Below, piece by piece: positions 1-5,326 of a DNA stretch of 5,326 nucleotides; position 1 is the first letter of the stretch; the number at the start of each line of letters is the position of its first letter. A model generated the notes under the pieces. The model saw only the letters and a list, made by a program, of their open reading frames with translations, did not search any database and was not told the origin of the DNA. The position numbers were made by a program, and so were the translations under genes. The stretch comes from Patescibacteria group bacterium (GTDB lineage: Bacteria; Patescibacteriota; Minisyncoccia; Phycocordibacterales; Phycocordibacteraceae), in contig JAFAQP010000004.1 of assembly GCA_019246385.1 (NCBI GenBank), positions 1 to 5,326 on the forward strand, written 5' to 3'.

Positions 1-111
1 CGTATCAATGAGGCCGTGAGTAGCGAGGCCGGGGAGAAGAGCGGCGACGTCCGCATGATAATTCGGCGGCCGCCAACGGTCACGGAGAGGCCCGTGTGCC
101 AGCTCGAGCAT
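1..111 (-). CDS. Possible start of an unidentified gene (runs off the window)
   Basis: An ATG at 109-111 opens a frame of 37 codons that reaches the window edge without a stop. It begins 52 bases after the rarA stop, on the same strand. An in-frame TAG eight codons before this ATG, with no alternative start between, makes it the first usable start. The peptide begins 'MLELAHGPLRDRWRPPNYHA' and continues 'DVAALLPGLATHGLIDT'. I do not recognise a family. It has mixed polar, aromatic and hydrophobic residues as in a soluble protein, and no signal peptide. No Shine-Dalgarno motif precedes the ATG. The opposite strand is also open here in the mirror register, so openness alone is weak evidence; same-strand position after rarA and protein-like composition favour this reading. 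Confidence 0.4.
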   Translation of the reverse strand, partial: MLELAHGPLRDRWRPPNYHADVAALLPGLATHGLIDT

Positions 112-163
112 GATTTCAGTGTGACACCGCTATTCGCGCGCCGAAAGAGCAAGCTGTGGAAAC

Positions 164-1321
164 TTAGGAATTCTTTTTCTTTGGAAAATAACGCTTCTTC
201 CGAAGCTTGTCTGGCAAATAGCTCTCCTTGTCGTAAAGCTTGTAGCCTTTGTGATATCCGAGTTCTTTCATGAGCTTGGTCGGAGCATTCCGCACCCGCA
301 TCGGGATGGGGAGATTGCCGAATTTTTCGACATCCTCCTGGGCTAACCCAAGGGCGTCATAGGAAGCGCGATCTTTCTTCGACAGCGCGAGATAGGAGAC
401 ACCATGGGCGAGATTTATGGCTGCTTCCGGCATGCCGACTGATTCGACCGCATGAAATACGGCGTTTGCGACAACAAGGGCGGTCGGTTGAGCAAGACCA
501 ATGTCTTCGGAAGCGAAAATCACCATGCGGCGCGCGATGAAAACCGGATCTTCCCCGCCCGCAAGCATCCGCGCCAAGTAATACATTGCCGCATCGGGCT
601 GCGAGGCGCGCATGCTTTTTATGAAAGCGGAAATAGTGTCGTAATGTTCTTCGCCCTTTTTATCATAGCGAAGCTTTCCCGATTGCAAAGATTCCCGAAG
701 CGTTTCTGGAGTGACTTTCCCGTAGAGTTCATGCGCATTCTCGACGACGGTTATTGCCTGACGCGCGTCGCCATTTGCGTATGAGATGACCCACTCGGCC
801 GCTTCCTTCGATACCGTGAGGCCGGTCCGCTTGAGTATTTTTTTAAGTTCTGATTCGTCGAGCGGTTTGAGCACGAATACGCGAGAACGCGACAGCAAAG
901 CGGGAATGACTTCGAAGCTCGGATTCTCCGTCGTTGCGCCGATCAAAGTCAGTTCTCCCCGCTCGACCGCCGGCAAAAGATAATCCTGCTGCGCCTTATT
1001 AAAACGGTGGATCTCATCCAAGAAAAGGATCTTCGGCTTGCCGCCGAAAGCGAGGGTGCCTCTGCCGTTCTCCACTATCTTTTTAATGTCCTCTTTTCCG
1101 GCAGAAACAGCAGATAATTCGTAAAAATCGGCATTGAGCGCCTCGGCATAGATTCGTGCGAGCGTTGTTTTTCCGACTCCTGGCGGTCCCCAGAAAATAA
1201 AAGAAAAGAGATGTCTTTCTTCTATTGCCTTCCGAAGCGGGCCTTCCTTTCCTACCAGATGCTCCTGGCCTATGAATTCTTCGAGCGTTTTCGGGCGTAT
1301 GCGAGCCGCAAGAGGTTCCAT
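164..1321 (-). CDS. rarA: Replication-associated recombination protein A (RarA/MgsA family AAA+ ATPase)
   Basis: This 385-residue cytoplasmic ATPase belongs to the family of E. coli RarA, yeast Mgs1 and human WRNIP1, clamp-loader relatives that act at stalled or damaged replication forks and can open DNA ends. The N-terminus 'PLAARIRPKTLEEFIGQEHL' is typical. The AAA+ core shows Walker A GPPGVGKTT (45-53), Walker B 'ILFLDEIHRFNKAQQD' (98-113), sensor 1 'GATTENPSFE' (128-137), the arginine finger in 'LLSRSR' (142-147) and sensor 2 'GDARQA' (184-189). The C-terminal oligomerisation region keeps 'HYDTISAFIKSMRAS', 'LARMLAGGEDPVFIARRM', 'ASEDIGLA' and 'RNAPTKLMKELGY'. It is shorter than the E. 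coli protein (447) but complete, ending in a lysine-rich tail. ATG at 1321 matches the conserved N-terminus. A GGAAG lies 16 bases upstream, too far for a usual Shine-Dalgarno. It ends in TAA and follows tgt by 26 bases. Confidence 0.96.
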   Translation of the reverse strand: MEPLAARIRPKTLEEFIGQEHLVGKEGPLRKAIEERHLFSFIFWGPPGVGKTTLARIYAEALNADFYELSAVSAGKEDIKKIVENGRGTLAFGGKPKILFLDEIHRFNKAQQDYLLPAVERGELTLIGATTENPSFEVIPALLSRSRVFVLKPLDESELKKILKRTGLTVSKEAAEWVISYANGDARQAITVVENAHELYGKVTPETLRESLQSGKLRYDKKGEEHYDTISAFIKSMRASQPDAAMYYLARMLAGGEDPVFIARRMVIFASEDIGLAQPTALVVANAVFHAVESVGMPEAAINLAHGVSYLALSKKDRASYDALGLAQEDVEKFGNLPIPMRVRNAPTKLMKELGYHKGYKLYDKESYLPDKLRKKRYFPKKKNS

Positions 1322-1347
1322 GACGAGCAGTGTATAGCTTCCGAAAT

Positions 1348-2571
1348 TCAGGTGCCAGCGCTCCGATACGTGGCTAAAAAAGAGGTTCTGAACTCTTCGA
1401 AACGCCCTTCCAATATTGAGATGCGGATATCCTTCATGAGAGAAACGATGAAGTGCAGGTTATGGAGGGACGCGATAGAGCCCGCAAGCATCTCACGGGC
1501 GCGAAAAAGATGTGCAAGATATGCCTTGCTGAATTTTTCATAATCTTGGCCGTCTTCCGTGTCGAGCGGAGAGTAGTCGCGGATATATTTTTCATTCAAA
1601 AGATTTATCTTCCCCTGCCGCGTGTAAAGAACGCCAGTACGCGCAAGACGGGTCGGCTGGACGCAGTCGAACATGTCGATGCCGCGGGAAACGCCCTCGA
1701 AGATGTCTTCCGGTTCCCCTATCCCGAGAAGATGACGCGGCTTATTGTCCGGCAGCGGTTCTATAGCCGCTTCAAGAGCAATGCCGAGATCTTCTTTTGA
1801 AAAAGAGCCGCCGATACCGAAGCCGTCGAAATCCATTTCCGCTATGGCGCGGGCGTTCTCCGCACGTATGTCCGGATACCGTCCGCCCTGCACGATGCCG
1901 AATAGCGCCTGCTTGCTTTGCGCGCGAATGTTCGCGCGATGCGCTGAAAGCGAGCGCTTTGCCCATCGTTCTGTCCGCAATGCCGCCTCTTTTTGATACT
2001 CGCGAGGCGCATGAGGACTCGTACATTCATCAAATGCGAAGAATATGTCCGCTCCGAGATCATGTTGTATCTCAACCGAACGCTCCGGAGTGAAACGGTA
2101 CAATGTGCCGTCGAGGTGTGAAGTGAACGAAACGCCTTCGTCGTCGACTATGGCAAGCTTGCCGTGTTCAGTAGCCGTATCGGGATCGTACACGGAAGGC
2201 ACGGAAGCATCCCCTTCCTTCACGCCGACGAACTTCGATACGCCTTTTTCAAAACCGGCTCCCAGGGAAAACACCTGGAATCCTCCGGAATCAGTAATGA
2301 GAGGTCCGTTCCACCCCATAAAAGCGTGGAGCCCTCCTGCGTCCTTGACGACTGCCTCCCCCGGCTGAAGAAAGAGATGATACGTATTCGCCAACAGGAT
2401 TTCCGCGCCGATTGCTTTGAGCTCTTTCGGCAAGACTCCTTTTACGGTTGCCTTAGTCCCGACGACCGCAAGCGCGGGCGTGTTGAACGAACCGTGCGGC
2501 GTTTCTACGAGCCCGGCCCGGGGAGCGCCAGAGCGCTCCCCGCTTTCGAGCTTGAACTGAAGCGGGCGCAT
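1348..2571 (-). CDS. tgt: tRNA-guanine transglycosylase, variant lacking the zinc-site cysteines
   Basis: This 407-residue TIM-barrel enzyme swaps guanine at wobble position 34 of GUN-anticodon tRNAs for a queuine precursor (preQ1 in typical bacteria). Against Zymomonas mobilis Tgt, catalytic residues are intact: D94 (D102) in 'ITDSGGFQVFSL', D181 (D156) and C183 (C158) in 'FAFDECT', Q228 (Q203) in 'GIVQGG', and nucleophile D302 (D280) in 'GIDMFDCVQPTRLARTG'. Two departures stand out. The loop 'GGLAVG' reads 'GGSFSK' (254-259). The zinc ligands C318, C320 and C323 fall on D340, Q342 and E345, with one residue deleted just after; only the histidine (H370 in 'LHNLHF') remains. The surrounding 'KFSKAYLAHLFRAREML' is well kept, so this is not a degraded C-terminus. 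The start abuts the FKBP stop, and the N-terminus fits the family. Queuosine synthesis genes are not in view. It ends in TGA, 26 bases before rarA. Confidence 0.96.
   Translation of the reverse strand: MRPLQFKLESGERSGAPRAGLVETPHGSFNTPALAVVGTKATVKGVLPKELKAIGAEILLANTYHLFLQPGEAVVKDAGGLHAFMGWNGPLITDSGGFQVFSLGAGFEKGVSKFVGVKEGDASVPSVYDPDTATEHGKLAIVDDEGVSFTSHLDGTLYRFTPERSVEIQHDLGADIFFAFDECTSPHAPREYQKEAALRTERWAKRSLSAHRANIRAQSKQALFGIVQGGRYPDIRAENARAIAEMDFDGFGIGGSFSKEDLGIALEAAIEPLPDNKPRHLLGIGEPEDIFEGVSRGIDMFDCVQPTRLARTGVLYTRQGKINLLNEKYIRDYSPLDTEDGQDYEKFSKAYLAHLFRAREMLAGSIASLHNLHFIVSLMKDIRISILEGRFEEFRTSFLATYRSAGT
1921..1960 (-). repeat. Two adjacent short inverted repeats inside tgt
   Basis: CGCGCGAA (1921-1928) and TTCGCGCG (1931-1938) are exact reverse complements separated by 2 bases. 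Immediately beside them AAAGCG (1947-1952) and CGCTTT (1955-1960) form a second pair. Both lie in tgt codons of about 205-218, a variable stretch after the conserved 'RTERWAKRSL'. The first pair encodes Arg-Ala twice. They are real as sequence, but GC-rich coding DNA readily produces such pairs and no function is implied. Confidence 0.35.
2519..2542 (-). repeat. Perfect 10-bp inverted repeat with a 4-base loop, inside the tgt 5' coding region
   Basis: On the minus strand, arm CGGGGAGCGC (2542-2533) and arm GCGCTCCCCG (2528-2519) are exact reverse complements around the loop TCTG. In the tgt mRNA this would be a very stable hairpin at nucleotides 30 to 53 of the coding region, codons 10 to 18. 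Those codons encode a poorly conserved loop near the N-terminus, so protein constraint does not obviously explain it. No T-run follows on either strand, so it does not look like an intrinsic terminator. Its position just beyond an initiating ribosome, next to the TAGATG junction, would suit a translation-control element. The repeat is certain; the role is not known. Confidence 0.6.
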
Positions 2572-2574
2572 CTA
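2569..2574 (-). promoter_or_regulatory. Abutting stop-start junction (TAGATG) between the FKBP gene and tgt
   Basis: On the minus strand the FKBP stop codon TAG is followed with no gap by the tgt ATG. The bases before it (CTCCGCGACCGCAA) hold no Shine-Dalgarno motif. The arrangement fits translational coupling, with terminating ribosomes re-initiating on tgt. The junction is seen directly; coupling is inferred. Confidence 0.6.
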
Positions 2575-3153
2575 TTGCGGTCGCGGAGGGGTAGTCGAAG
2601 CAGAGGCAGGCGTTGACGTCGCGCCTGCCGGAGTGACCTTCACCAGCTGAACGTCAAAGATGAGCGTCGAGTTCGCAGGTATGGGGCCCACCGGATTCGA
2701 TCCGTACCCTAGTGACGGAGGTATGGCGAGCAGCCGCCGGCCGCCTTCTTTCATTCCCGCCATACCGAGGCTCCATCCCGGAATAAGACCACCTCCGTCC
2801 GGCGTGTGCAGGCTCCCGTCCGCGGCAACCACGAGCGTAAGCGGAGTGCCTCCGTGCGCCTCTGTCGAATCAAAGACCGTTCCGTCGGGCAGTGCACCGG
2901 TATAGGCGACCGCGACGGTATCACCCGCAGCAAGCGTTGCACCGGTACCGACAGTTATGTCCTCAGCCATAAGCTGTGTTACACCTCCTGATTGTTGCAC
3001 TTGGACCAAAAGCTGTTGCGCAGGCGTGACTCCGGCCGTTTGATTTTGGCCCGGGAACTTTAAGGCGCCGATACCGAAAACCTGGAGTACGACGGCTATC
3101 GCAATCGCGACCACTATTAACAAAACGATTACCTGCATGTTTTTTCTATCCAT
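2572..3153 (-). CDS. Membrane-anchored FKBP-type peptidyl-prolyl cis-trans isomerase
   Basis: This 193-residue protein should speed cis-trans isomerisation of prolyl bonds in proteins outside the cytoplasmic membrane. Residues 1-7 carry R3 and K4, followed by one hydrophobic segment (about 8-31). With no lipobox cysteine, it looks like an N-in membrane anchor or uncleaved signal. A Gln-rich linker (about 36-60) leads to the FKBP domain (about 62-173). Aligned to human FKBP12, the pocket residues are Y84, F94-D95, L123-I124, W127, Y150 and F166, so most of the active site is kept. Relative to typical bacterial FKBPs about nine extra residues lie between 'GTPLTL' and 'LIPGW' (within 108-122, Gly/Asp rich). 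The tail after 173 is Ala/Thr/Ser/Pro-rich and probably disordered. ATG at 3153 is used; the alternative M6 would remove the positive charges. Its TAG stop directly abuts the tgt ATG. Confidence 0.94.
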   Translation of the reverse strand: MDRKNMQVIVLLIVVAIAIAVVLQVFGIGALKFPGQNQTAGVTPAQQLLVQVQQSGGVTQLMAEDITVGTGATLAAGDTVAVAYTGALPDGTVFDSTEAHGGTPLTLVVAADGSLHTPDGGGLIPGWSLGMAGMKEGGRRLLAIPPSLGYGSNPVGPIPANSTLIFDVQLVKVTPAGATSTPASASTTPPRPQ

Positions 3154-3164
3154 ATGTTGAGCTT

Positions 3165-3184
3165 TCTATAATGAGACCAGTATA
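3165..3184 (-). promoter_or_regulatory. Possible -10 elements in the gap before the FKBP gene
   Basis: The 75-base gap between cysS and the FKBP gene is the longest in the window. On the minus strand it contains TATACT (3184-3179) and TATAGA (3170-3165), each one or two mismatches from the sigma-70 -10 consensus TATAAT. Neither has a good TTGACA-like -35 hexamer about 17 bases upstream. If the first is used, the leader would be about 20 bases; if the second, the mRNA would be almost leaderless. The call rests on short A/T-rich matches in an otherwise GC-rich gap and is weak. Confidence 0.22.
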
Positions 3185-3228
3185 CCCTACGTTCGGTCCC
3201 CGCAGACGGTCATGATGCAGCCGCCGGA

Positions 3229-4659
3229 TTATATAGGACGTACGACCGGGCCCTTTTGCGTATCCTCGACGCTGTATCCTTTCTGCGTAAGCGAGTCGCG
3301 TATTTTGTCGGCTTTAGCGAAGTCCCCTGCCTTGCGCGCTTCTTCCCGCTCAGTGATTTGCGCTTCGATCTCAGGGGGTATCACAAGAGGCCCCATGGCG
3401 GAACTGCGGGATATGGCCTCGATATGTTCGACCGGCCGCATGCCTATCCCAAGCACCCGGTCGAAATCGTAGAGCGTCGCCCGTTTATCTTCGGGAGAGA
3501 TTCCGTCGTCTCTAAAGAGATTCCACATAATGCTTAGAGCTTCTGGAGTATTCAGATCGTCATAGAGGGCTTCCCGAAACATTTCACGGTATGCGTCCTG
3601 TATTCTCCCTCCTTCCGCAGGAAACTCACGGTACGCGCGCTGGGCGCGGTTTAGCGCCGTTTGCGCCGCCTCGGCCGCTTCCCAGGTGAAATTCATCTTC
3701 TGGCGATAGTGGGCAGTCAGCAATAAATACCGGTATGCCAAGGGCGAGACTCCCCGTTCTTCAAGCTGGTACAAACGTACCGCATTTCCTTCCGACTTAC
3801 CGATCCGCTTCGCTTCTATGGTTATGAATTCGCCGTGCATCCAGAAATTCGCGAGCGGTTTGCCGTTTGCTGCTTCCGCCTCGGCAATCTCATCATTGTG
3901 ATGCACCGCTATATGATCCACGCCCCCGGTATGAATGTCGAAGGTCTTACCGAGATATTTGGTCGACATCGCGACGCATTCGATATGCCAGCCGGGAAAC
4001 CCTTTGCCGAATGGCGCTTCCCAGCCGAGTTTCTCGTCAAATTTCCAAAGCGCGAAGTCGCGCATATCGCGTTTTTCTGGGTTGTGCGCGATGCGCGCGT
4101 GATCGTACGATGCGCTGCCGCCGAGCGCACCGTAGCCGGGAAACTTCCCAACTTCAAAATAGACGCCGTCCTTAGTCGCGTATGCGTACCCTTTGCCAAT
4201 AAGCGTTTCCACGTACGCAATCTGTTCCGGGATATGTTCCGACGCCCGCGGAAAAGTGAATGGGAGTTCGATGTTCAGGCGTTTCAAATCCTCCTCAAAG
4301 GCCTCCGCATAGCGCTCCGCAAGCATCTTCATATTGGATAGCGTGAGGTCGAGTCCTTCTCGTTTCAGGCCCGCGGTCATTTTATCTTCTCCGGAATCGC
4401 CGTCGCCGACCAGGTGGCCGATATCCGTTATATTCATGACCTGCTTTACTTCATACCCGGCATACTCAAGCGTTCGACGGACGATTTCGGCAAATACATA
4501 TGCGCGGAAATTTCCGATATGAGCGTAATCGTATACGGTAGGGCCGCAGGTATACATCTTCACCGCCCTTCCGTGGAGGGAGTGAAATTTTTCTTTCTTT
4601 TTAGTGAGCGTATTATAAAAAAATATATCAGGACCGCTCGAAGTGCGAGAAGGTAGCAT
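3229..4659 (-). CDS. cysS: Cysteinyl-tRNA synthetase
   Basis: This 476-residue cytoplasmic class I synthetase charges tRNA-Cys with cysteine using ATP. The catalytic domain carries '[19 protein letters not shown]' with the HIGH signature as HIGN (47-50). Zinc ligands expected from the family are present: C38, C228 (in '[10 protein letters not shown]'), H253 and E257 (in '[10 protein letters not shown]'). The KMSKS loop reads RIGKS (285-289), keeping the second lysine (K288) but with K-to-R, M-to-I and S-to-G changes. The C-terminal half has the helical tRNA-binding region and the usual CysRS ending ('[17 protein letters not shown]' then 'GPVVRP'). Length is normal for the family (about 460). 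The start at 4659 leaves a short 11-residue extension before the conserved '[14 protein letters not shown]'. The next ATG (M35) would delete that strand, so 4659 is preferred. No Shine-Dalgarno sequence or clear promoter is visible in the 36-base upstream gap. Confidence 0.97.
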   Translation of the reverse strand: MLPSRTSSGPDIFFYNTLTKKKEKFHSLHGRAVKMYTCGPTVYDYAHIGNFRAYVFAEIVRRTLEYAGYEVKQVMNITDIGHLVGDGDSGEDKMTAGLKREGLDLTLSNMKMLAERYAEAFEEDLKRLNIELPFTFPRASEHIPEQIAYVETLIGKGYAYATKDGVYFEVGKFPGYGALGGSASYDHARIAHNPEKRDMRDFALWKFDEKLGWEAPFGKGFPGWHIECVAMSTKYLGKTFDIHTGGVDHIAVHHNDEIAEAEAANGKPLANFWMHGEFITIEAKRIGKSEGNAVRLYQLEERGVSPLAYRYLLLTAHYRQKMNFTWEAAEAAQTALNRAQRAYREFPAEGGRIQDAYREMFREALYDDLNTPEALSIMWNLFRDDGISPEDKRATLYDFDRVLGIGMRPVEHIEAISRSSAMGPLVIPPEIEAQITEREEARKAGDFAKADKIRDSLTQKGYSVEDTQKGPVVRPI

Positions 4660-4695
4660 ACGGACAGCTTACAAGGTCGAATAAAAAAAGAGAAA

Positions 4696-4992
4696 TCAAA
4701 CGGAGAGAGGAATCTCGGGGTTTTCGTACTCTTTGTTCAATTGGGTGATTGCCCGCAACAGTGTCTTGAATTTGCGTAGATCGGCCGCCGACAGGTTTAA
4801 TCTATACATTTGCCACATGAGCCATTCCCAGACATCGTCGAGTCCGCGATAAATGTCTGCAATATCCCCGCCTTCTAAAAACGCTCTCTCGGAATCGGTG
4901 ACTTTGGCAAGCGCTTCATCGTACGTAAGTTTTGGCTCAGGCGCATTCTCGGTGATCCCGAAATTGACCCATTCTGGAAGGCGGAATTCCAT
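4696..4992 (-). CDS. Hypothetical 98-residue Trp-rich acidic protein
   Basis: I do not recognise a family for this protein. ATG at 4992 is the only possible start, because no ATG, GTG or TTG lies between it and the in-frame TGA at 5047-5049. It ends in TGA. The protein is soluble-looking and acidic, with no signal peptide or membrane segment. It opens with 'MEFRLPEWVNFGI'. A predicted helix at about 24-40 is followed by 'GGDIADIYRGLDDVWEWLMW' (41-60) and a basic helix (about 68-88, 'SAADLRKFKTLLRAITQLNK'). Four tryptophans sit at 8, 55, 57 and 60, three of them clustered, suggesting a small helical domain with an aromatic patch. It begins 46 bases after nrdB and ends 36 bases before cysS, so it is probably cotranscribed with nrdB. 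No Shine-Dalgarno sequence is visible. Base composition resembles its neighbours. It is probably real, with function unknown. Confidence 0.72.
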   Translation of the reverse strand: MEFRLPEWVNFGITENAPEPKLTYDEALAKVTDSERAFLEGGDIADIYRGLDDVWEWLMWQMYRLNLSAADLRKFKTLLRAITQLNKEYENPEIPLSV

Positions 4993-5038
4993 AGCGGGCC
5001 AATGATACCCAAAACGCTTGAGGATGCAACGCGAGAAG

Positions 5039-5326
5039 CTACCAGTTCAAGGCGCCGCCTGTCTTGTACTCGGTTACGCGGGTTTCGAAAAAATTCTTCT
5101 TTTTCGAGAGGTCTATTGCCTCGCTCATCCAGGGAAACGGGTTTTGCGAGTGGAATTGTGCCGGAAGGCCGACACGCTCAAGCCGGCGATCGGCGATGTG
5201 TTGTATGTATTCTTTGAAGCCTTCCGCATTCAGCCCGAAGATGCCCTTGGGAAACACGTCCTGCGCAAACGTGTACTCCAATTTCATCGCTTGATGCACG
5301 AGGGTGATGATGTTGTCCTGGAATTT
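5039..5326 (-). CDS. nrdB: Class I ribonucleotide reductase beta subunit, C-terminal part (5' end outside the window)
   Basis: This is the last 95 codons of the radical-bearing small subunit of class I ribonucleotide reductase, which with NrdA reduces ribonucleotides to deoxyribonucleotides in the cytoplasm. The frame is open to the window edge and ends in TAG. Visible hallmarks are the helix 'EYTFAQDVFPKG' followed by 'GLNAEGFKEYIQHIADRRL', then 'NPFPWMSEAIDL' and the tail 'NFFETRVTEYKTGGALNW'. The tyrosine in 'TEY' (visible residue 87) matches the C-terminal radical-relay tyrosine (Y356 in E. coli), and the last residues are the tail that docks on NrdA. The iron ligands and the radical tyrosine would lie upstream, outside the window, so metal type and subclass cannot be judged. 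An internal GTG at 5299 is not the true start, because the upstream codons still read as family sequence ('FQDNIITLVHQAMKL'). Confidence 0.94.
   Translation of the reverse strand, partial: KFQDNIITLVHQAMKLEYTFAQDVFPKGIFGLNAEGFKEYIQHIADRRLERVGLPAQFHSQNPFPWMSEAIDLSKKKNFFETRVTEYKTGGALNW

Noticed and set aside
65..74. Ten-base palindrome GGCGGCCGCC
   Set aside because: A single zero-loop GC palindrome is expected by chance in GC-rich DNA; there is no second copy or operator context.
133..145. Small inverted repeat TTCG/CGAA after rarA, as a terminator
   Set aside because: The stem is only 4 bp and no T-run follows on the minus strand.
1..273. A plus-strand frame open from the window edge to 273, which could be the end of a convergent gene
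   Set aside because: It overlaps about 110 bases of the 3' end of rarA, and its product is low-complexity and unlike known proteins. The minus-strand reading of 1-111 fits the layout better, though this is not certain.
2164..2616. A 150-codon open frame on the plus strand
   Set aside because: It is antisense to the conserved N-terminal half of tgt and the FKBP 3' end, and the product is rich in Arg and Ser with no family signature.
2894..2947. Direct repeat TGCACCGGTA occurring twice in the FKBP gene
   Set aside because: Both copies encode Thr-Gly-Ala in the same frame; this is shared codon choice over a common tripeptide, not a mobile or regulatory repeat.
4102..4111. Ten-base palindrome ATCGTACGAT within cysS
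   Set aside because: It is inside conserved coding sequence, with no repeat of the site near a promoter.
3835..4341. A 168-codon open frame on the plus strand
   Set aside because: It lies wholly antisense to conserved cysS sequence, and its product shows no recognisable domain. It is a GC-rich shadow.
4612..4617. Exact TATAAT on the minus strand within the first codons of cysS
   Set aside because: No matching -35 lies 16-18 bases upstream, and starting downstream of it would remove conserved CysRS residues ('YNTLTKKKE'). It encodes Tyr-Asn in frame.
4683..4705. Poly-T tract on the minus strand after the 98-residue gene, as an intrinsic terminator
   Set aside because: No stem longer than about 4 bp precedes the seven Ts, so it is an A/T-rich spacer at most.

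Overview
The window comes from a bacterial chromosome and is a tightly packed run of genes that all read on the minus strand. In transcription order, from high to low coordinates, they are: the 3' end of a class I ribonucleotide reductase beta subunit (nrdB), a 98-residue protein of unknown family, cysteinyl-tRNA synthetase (cysS), a membrane-anchored FKBP-type prolyl isomerase, tRNA-guanine transglycosylase (tgt), the AAA+ ATPase RarA, and the first 37 codons of an unidentified reading frame that runs off the low end. Gaps between genes are 46, 36, 75, 0, 26 and 52 bases, so no gene-free stretch exceeds 300 bases. No RNA gene, mobile element, CRISPR array or convincing intrinsic terminator was seen.

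The likely source is a Candidate Phyla Radiation (Patescibacteria/Parcubacteria-like) genome. This is inferred from protein style: a short 385-residue RarA, a Tgt with the 'GIGGSF' and 'FTSHLDGT' variants, a CysRS with '[10 protein letters not shown]' and a 'GKSEGN' signature, and an Ala/Thr/Pro-rich FKBP behind one N-terminal membrane anchor. I recall such variants from CPR proteins but could not search for them. UGA is an ordinary stop here (it closes tgt and the 98-residue gene), which argues against the CPR lineages that recode UGA as glycine.

Functionally the block is mixed housekeeping: dNTP supply (NrdB), tRNA charging (CysRS), tRNA wobble modification (Tgt), protein folding outside the membrane (FKBP) and replication-fork maintenance (RarA). 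The genes do not form one pathway. Same-strand packing and the abutting TAGATG junction between the FKBP gene and tgt suggest shared transcription, with the best place for an internal promoter being the 75-base gap before the FKBP gene.

No new multi-gene system is evident. The most notable points are: Tgt has lost all three cysteines of its structural zinc site while keeping its catalytic residues; its substrate-pocket loop is also altered; a perfect 10-bp inverted repeat lies just inside the tgt coding region, next to the TAGATG junction; the FKBP has a glycine-rich insertion beside its active site; and none of the visible start codons has a recognisable Shine-Dalgarno sequence.
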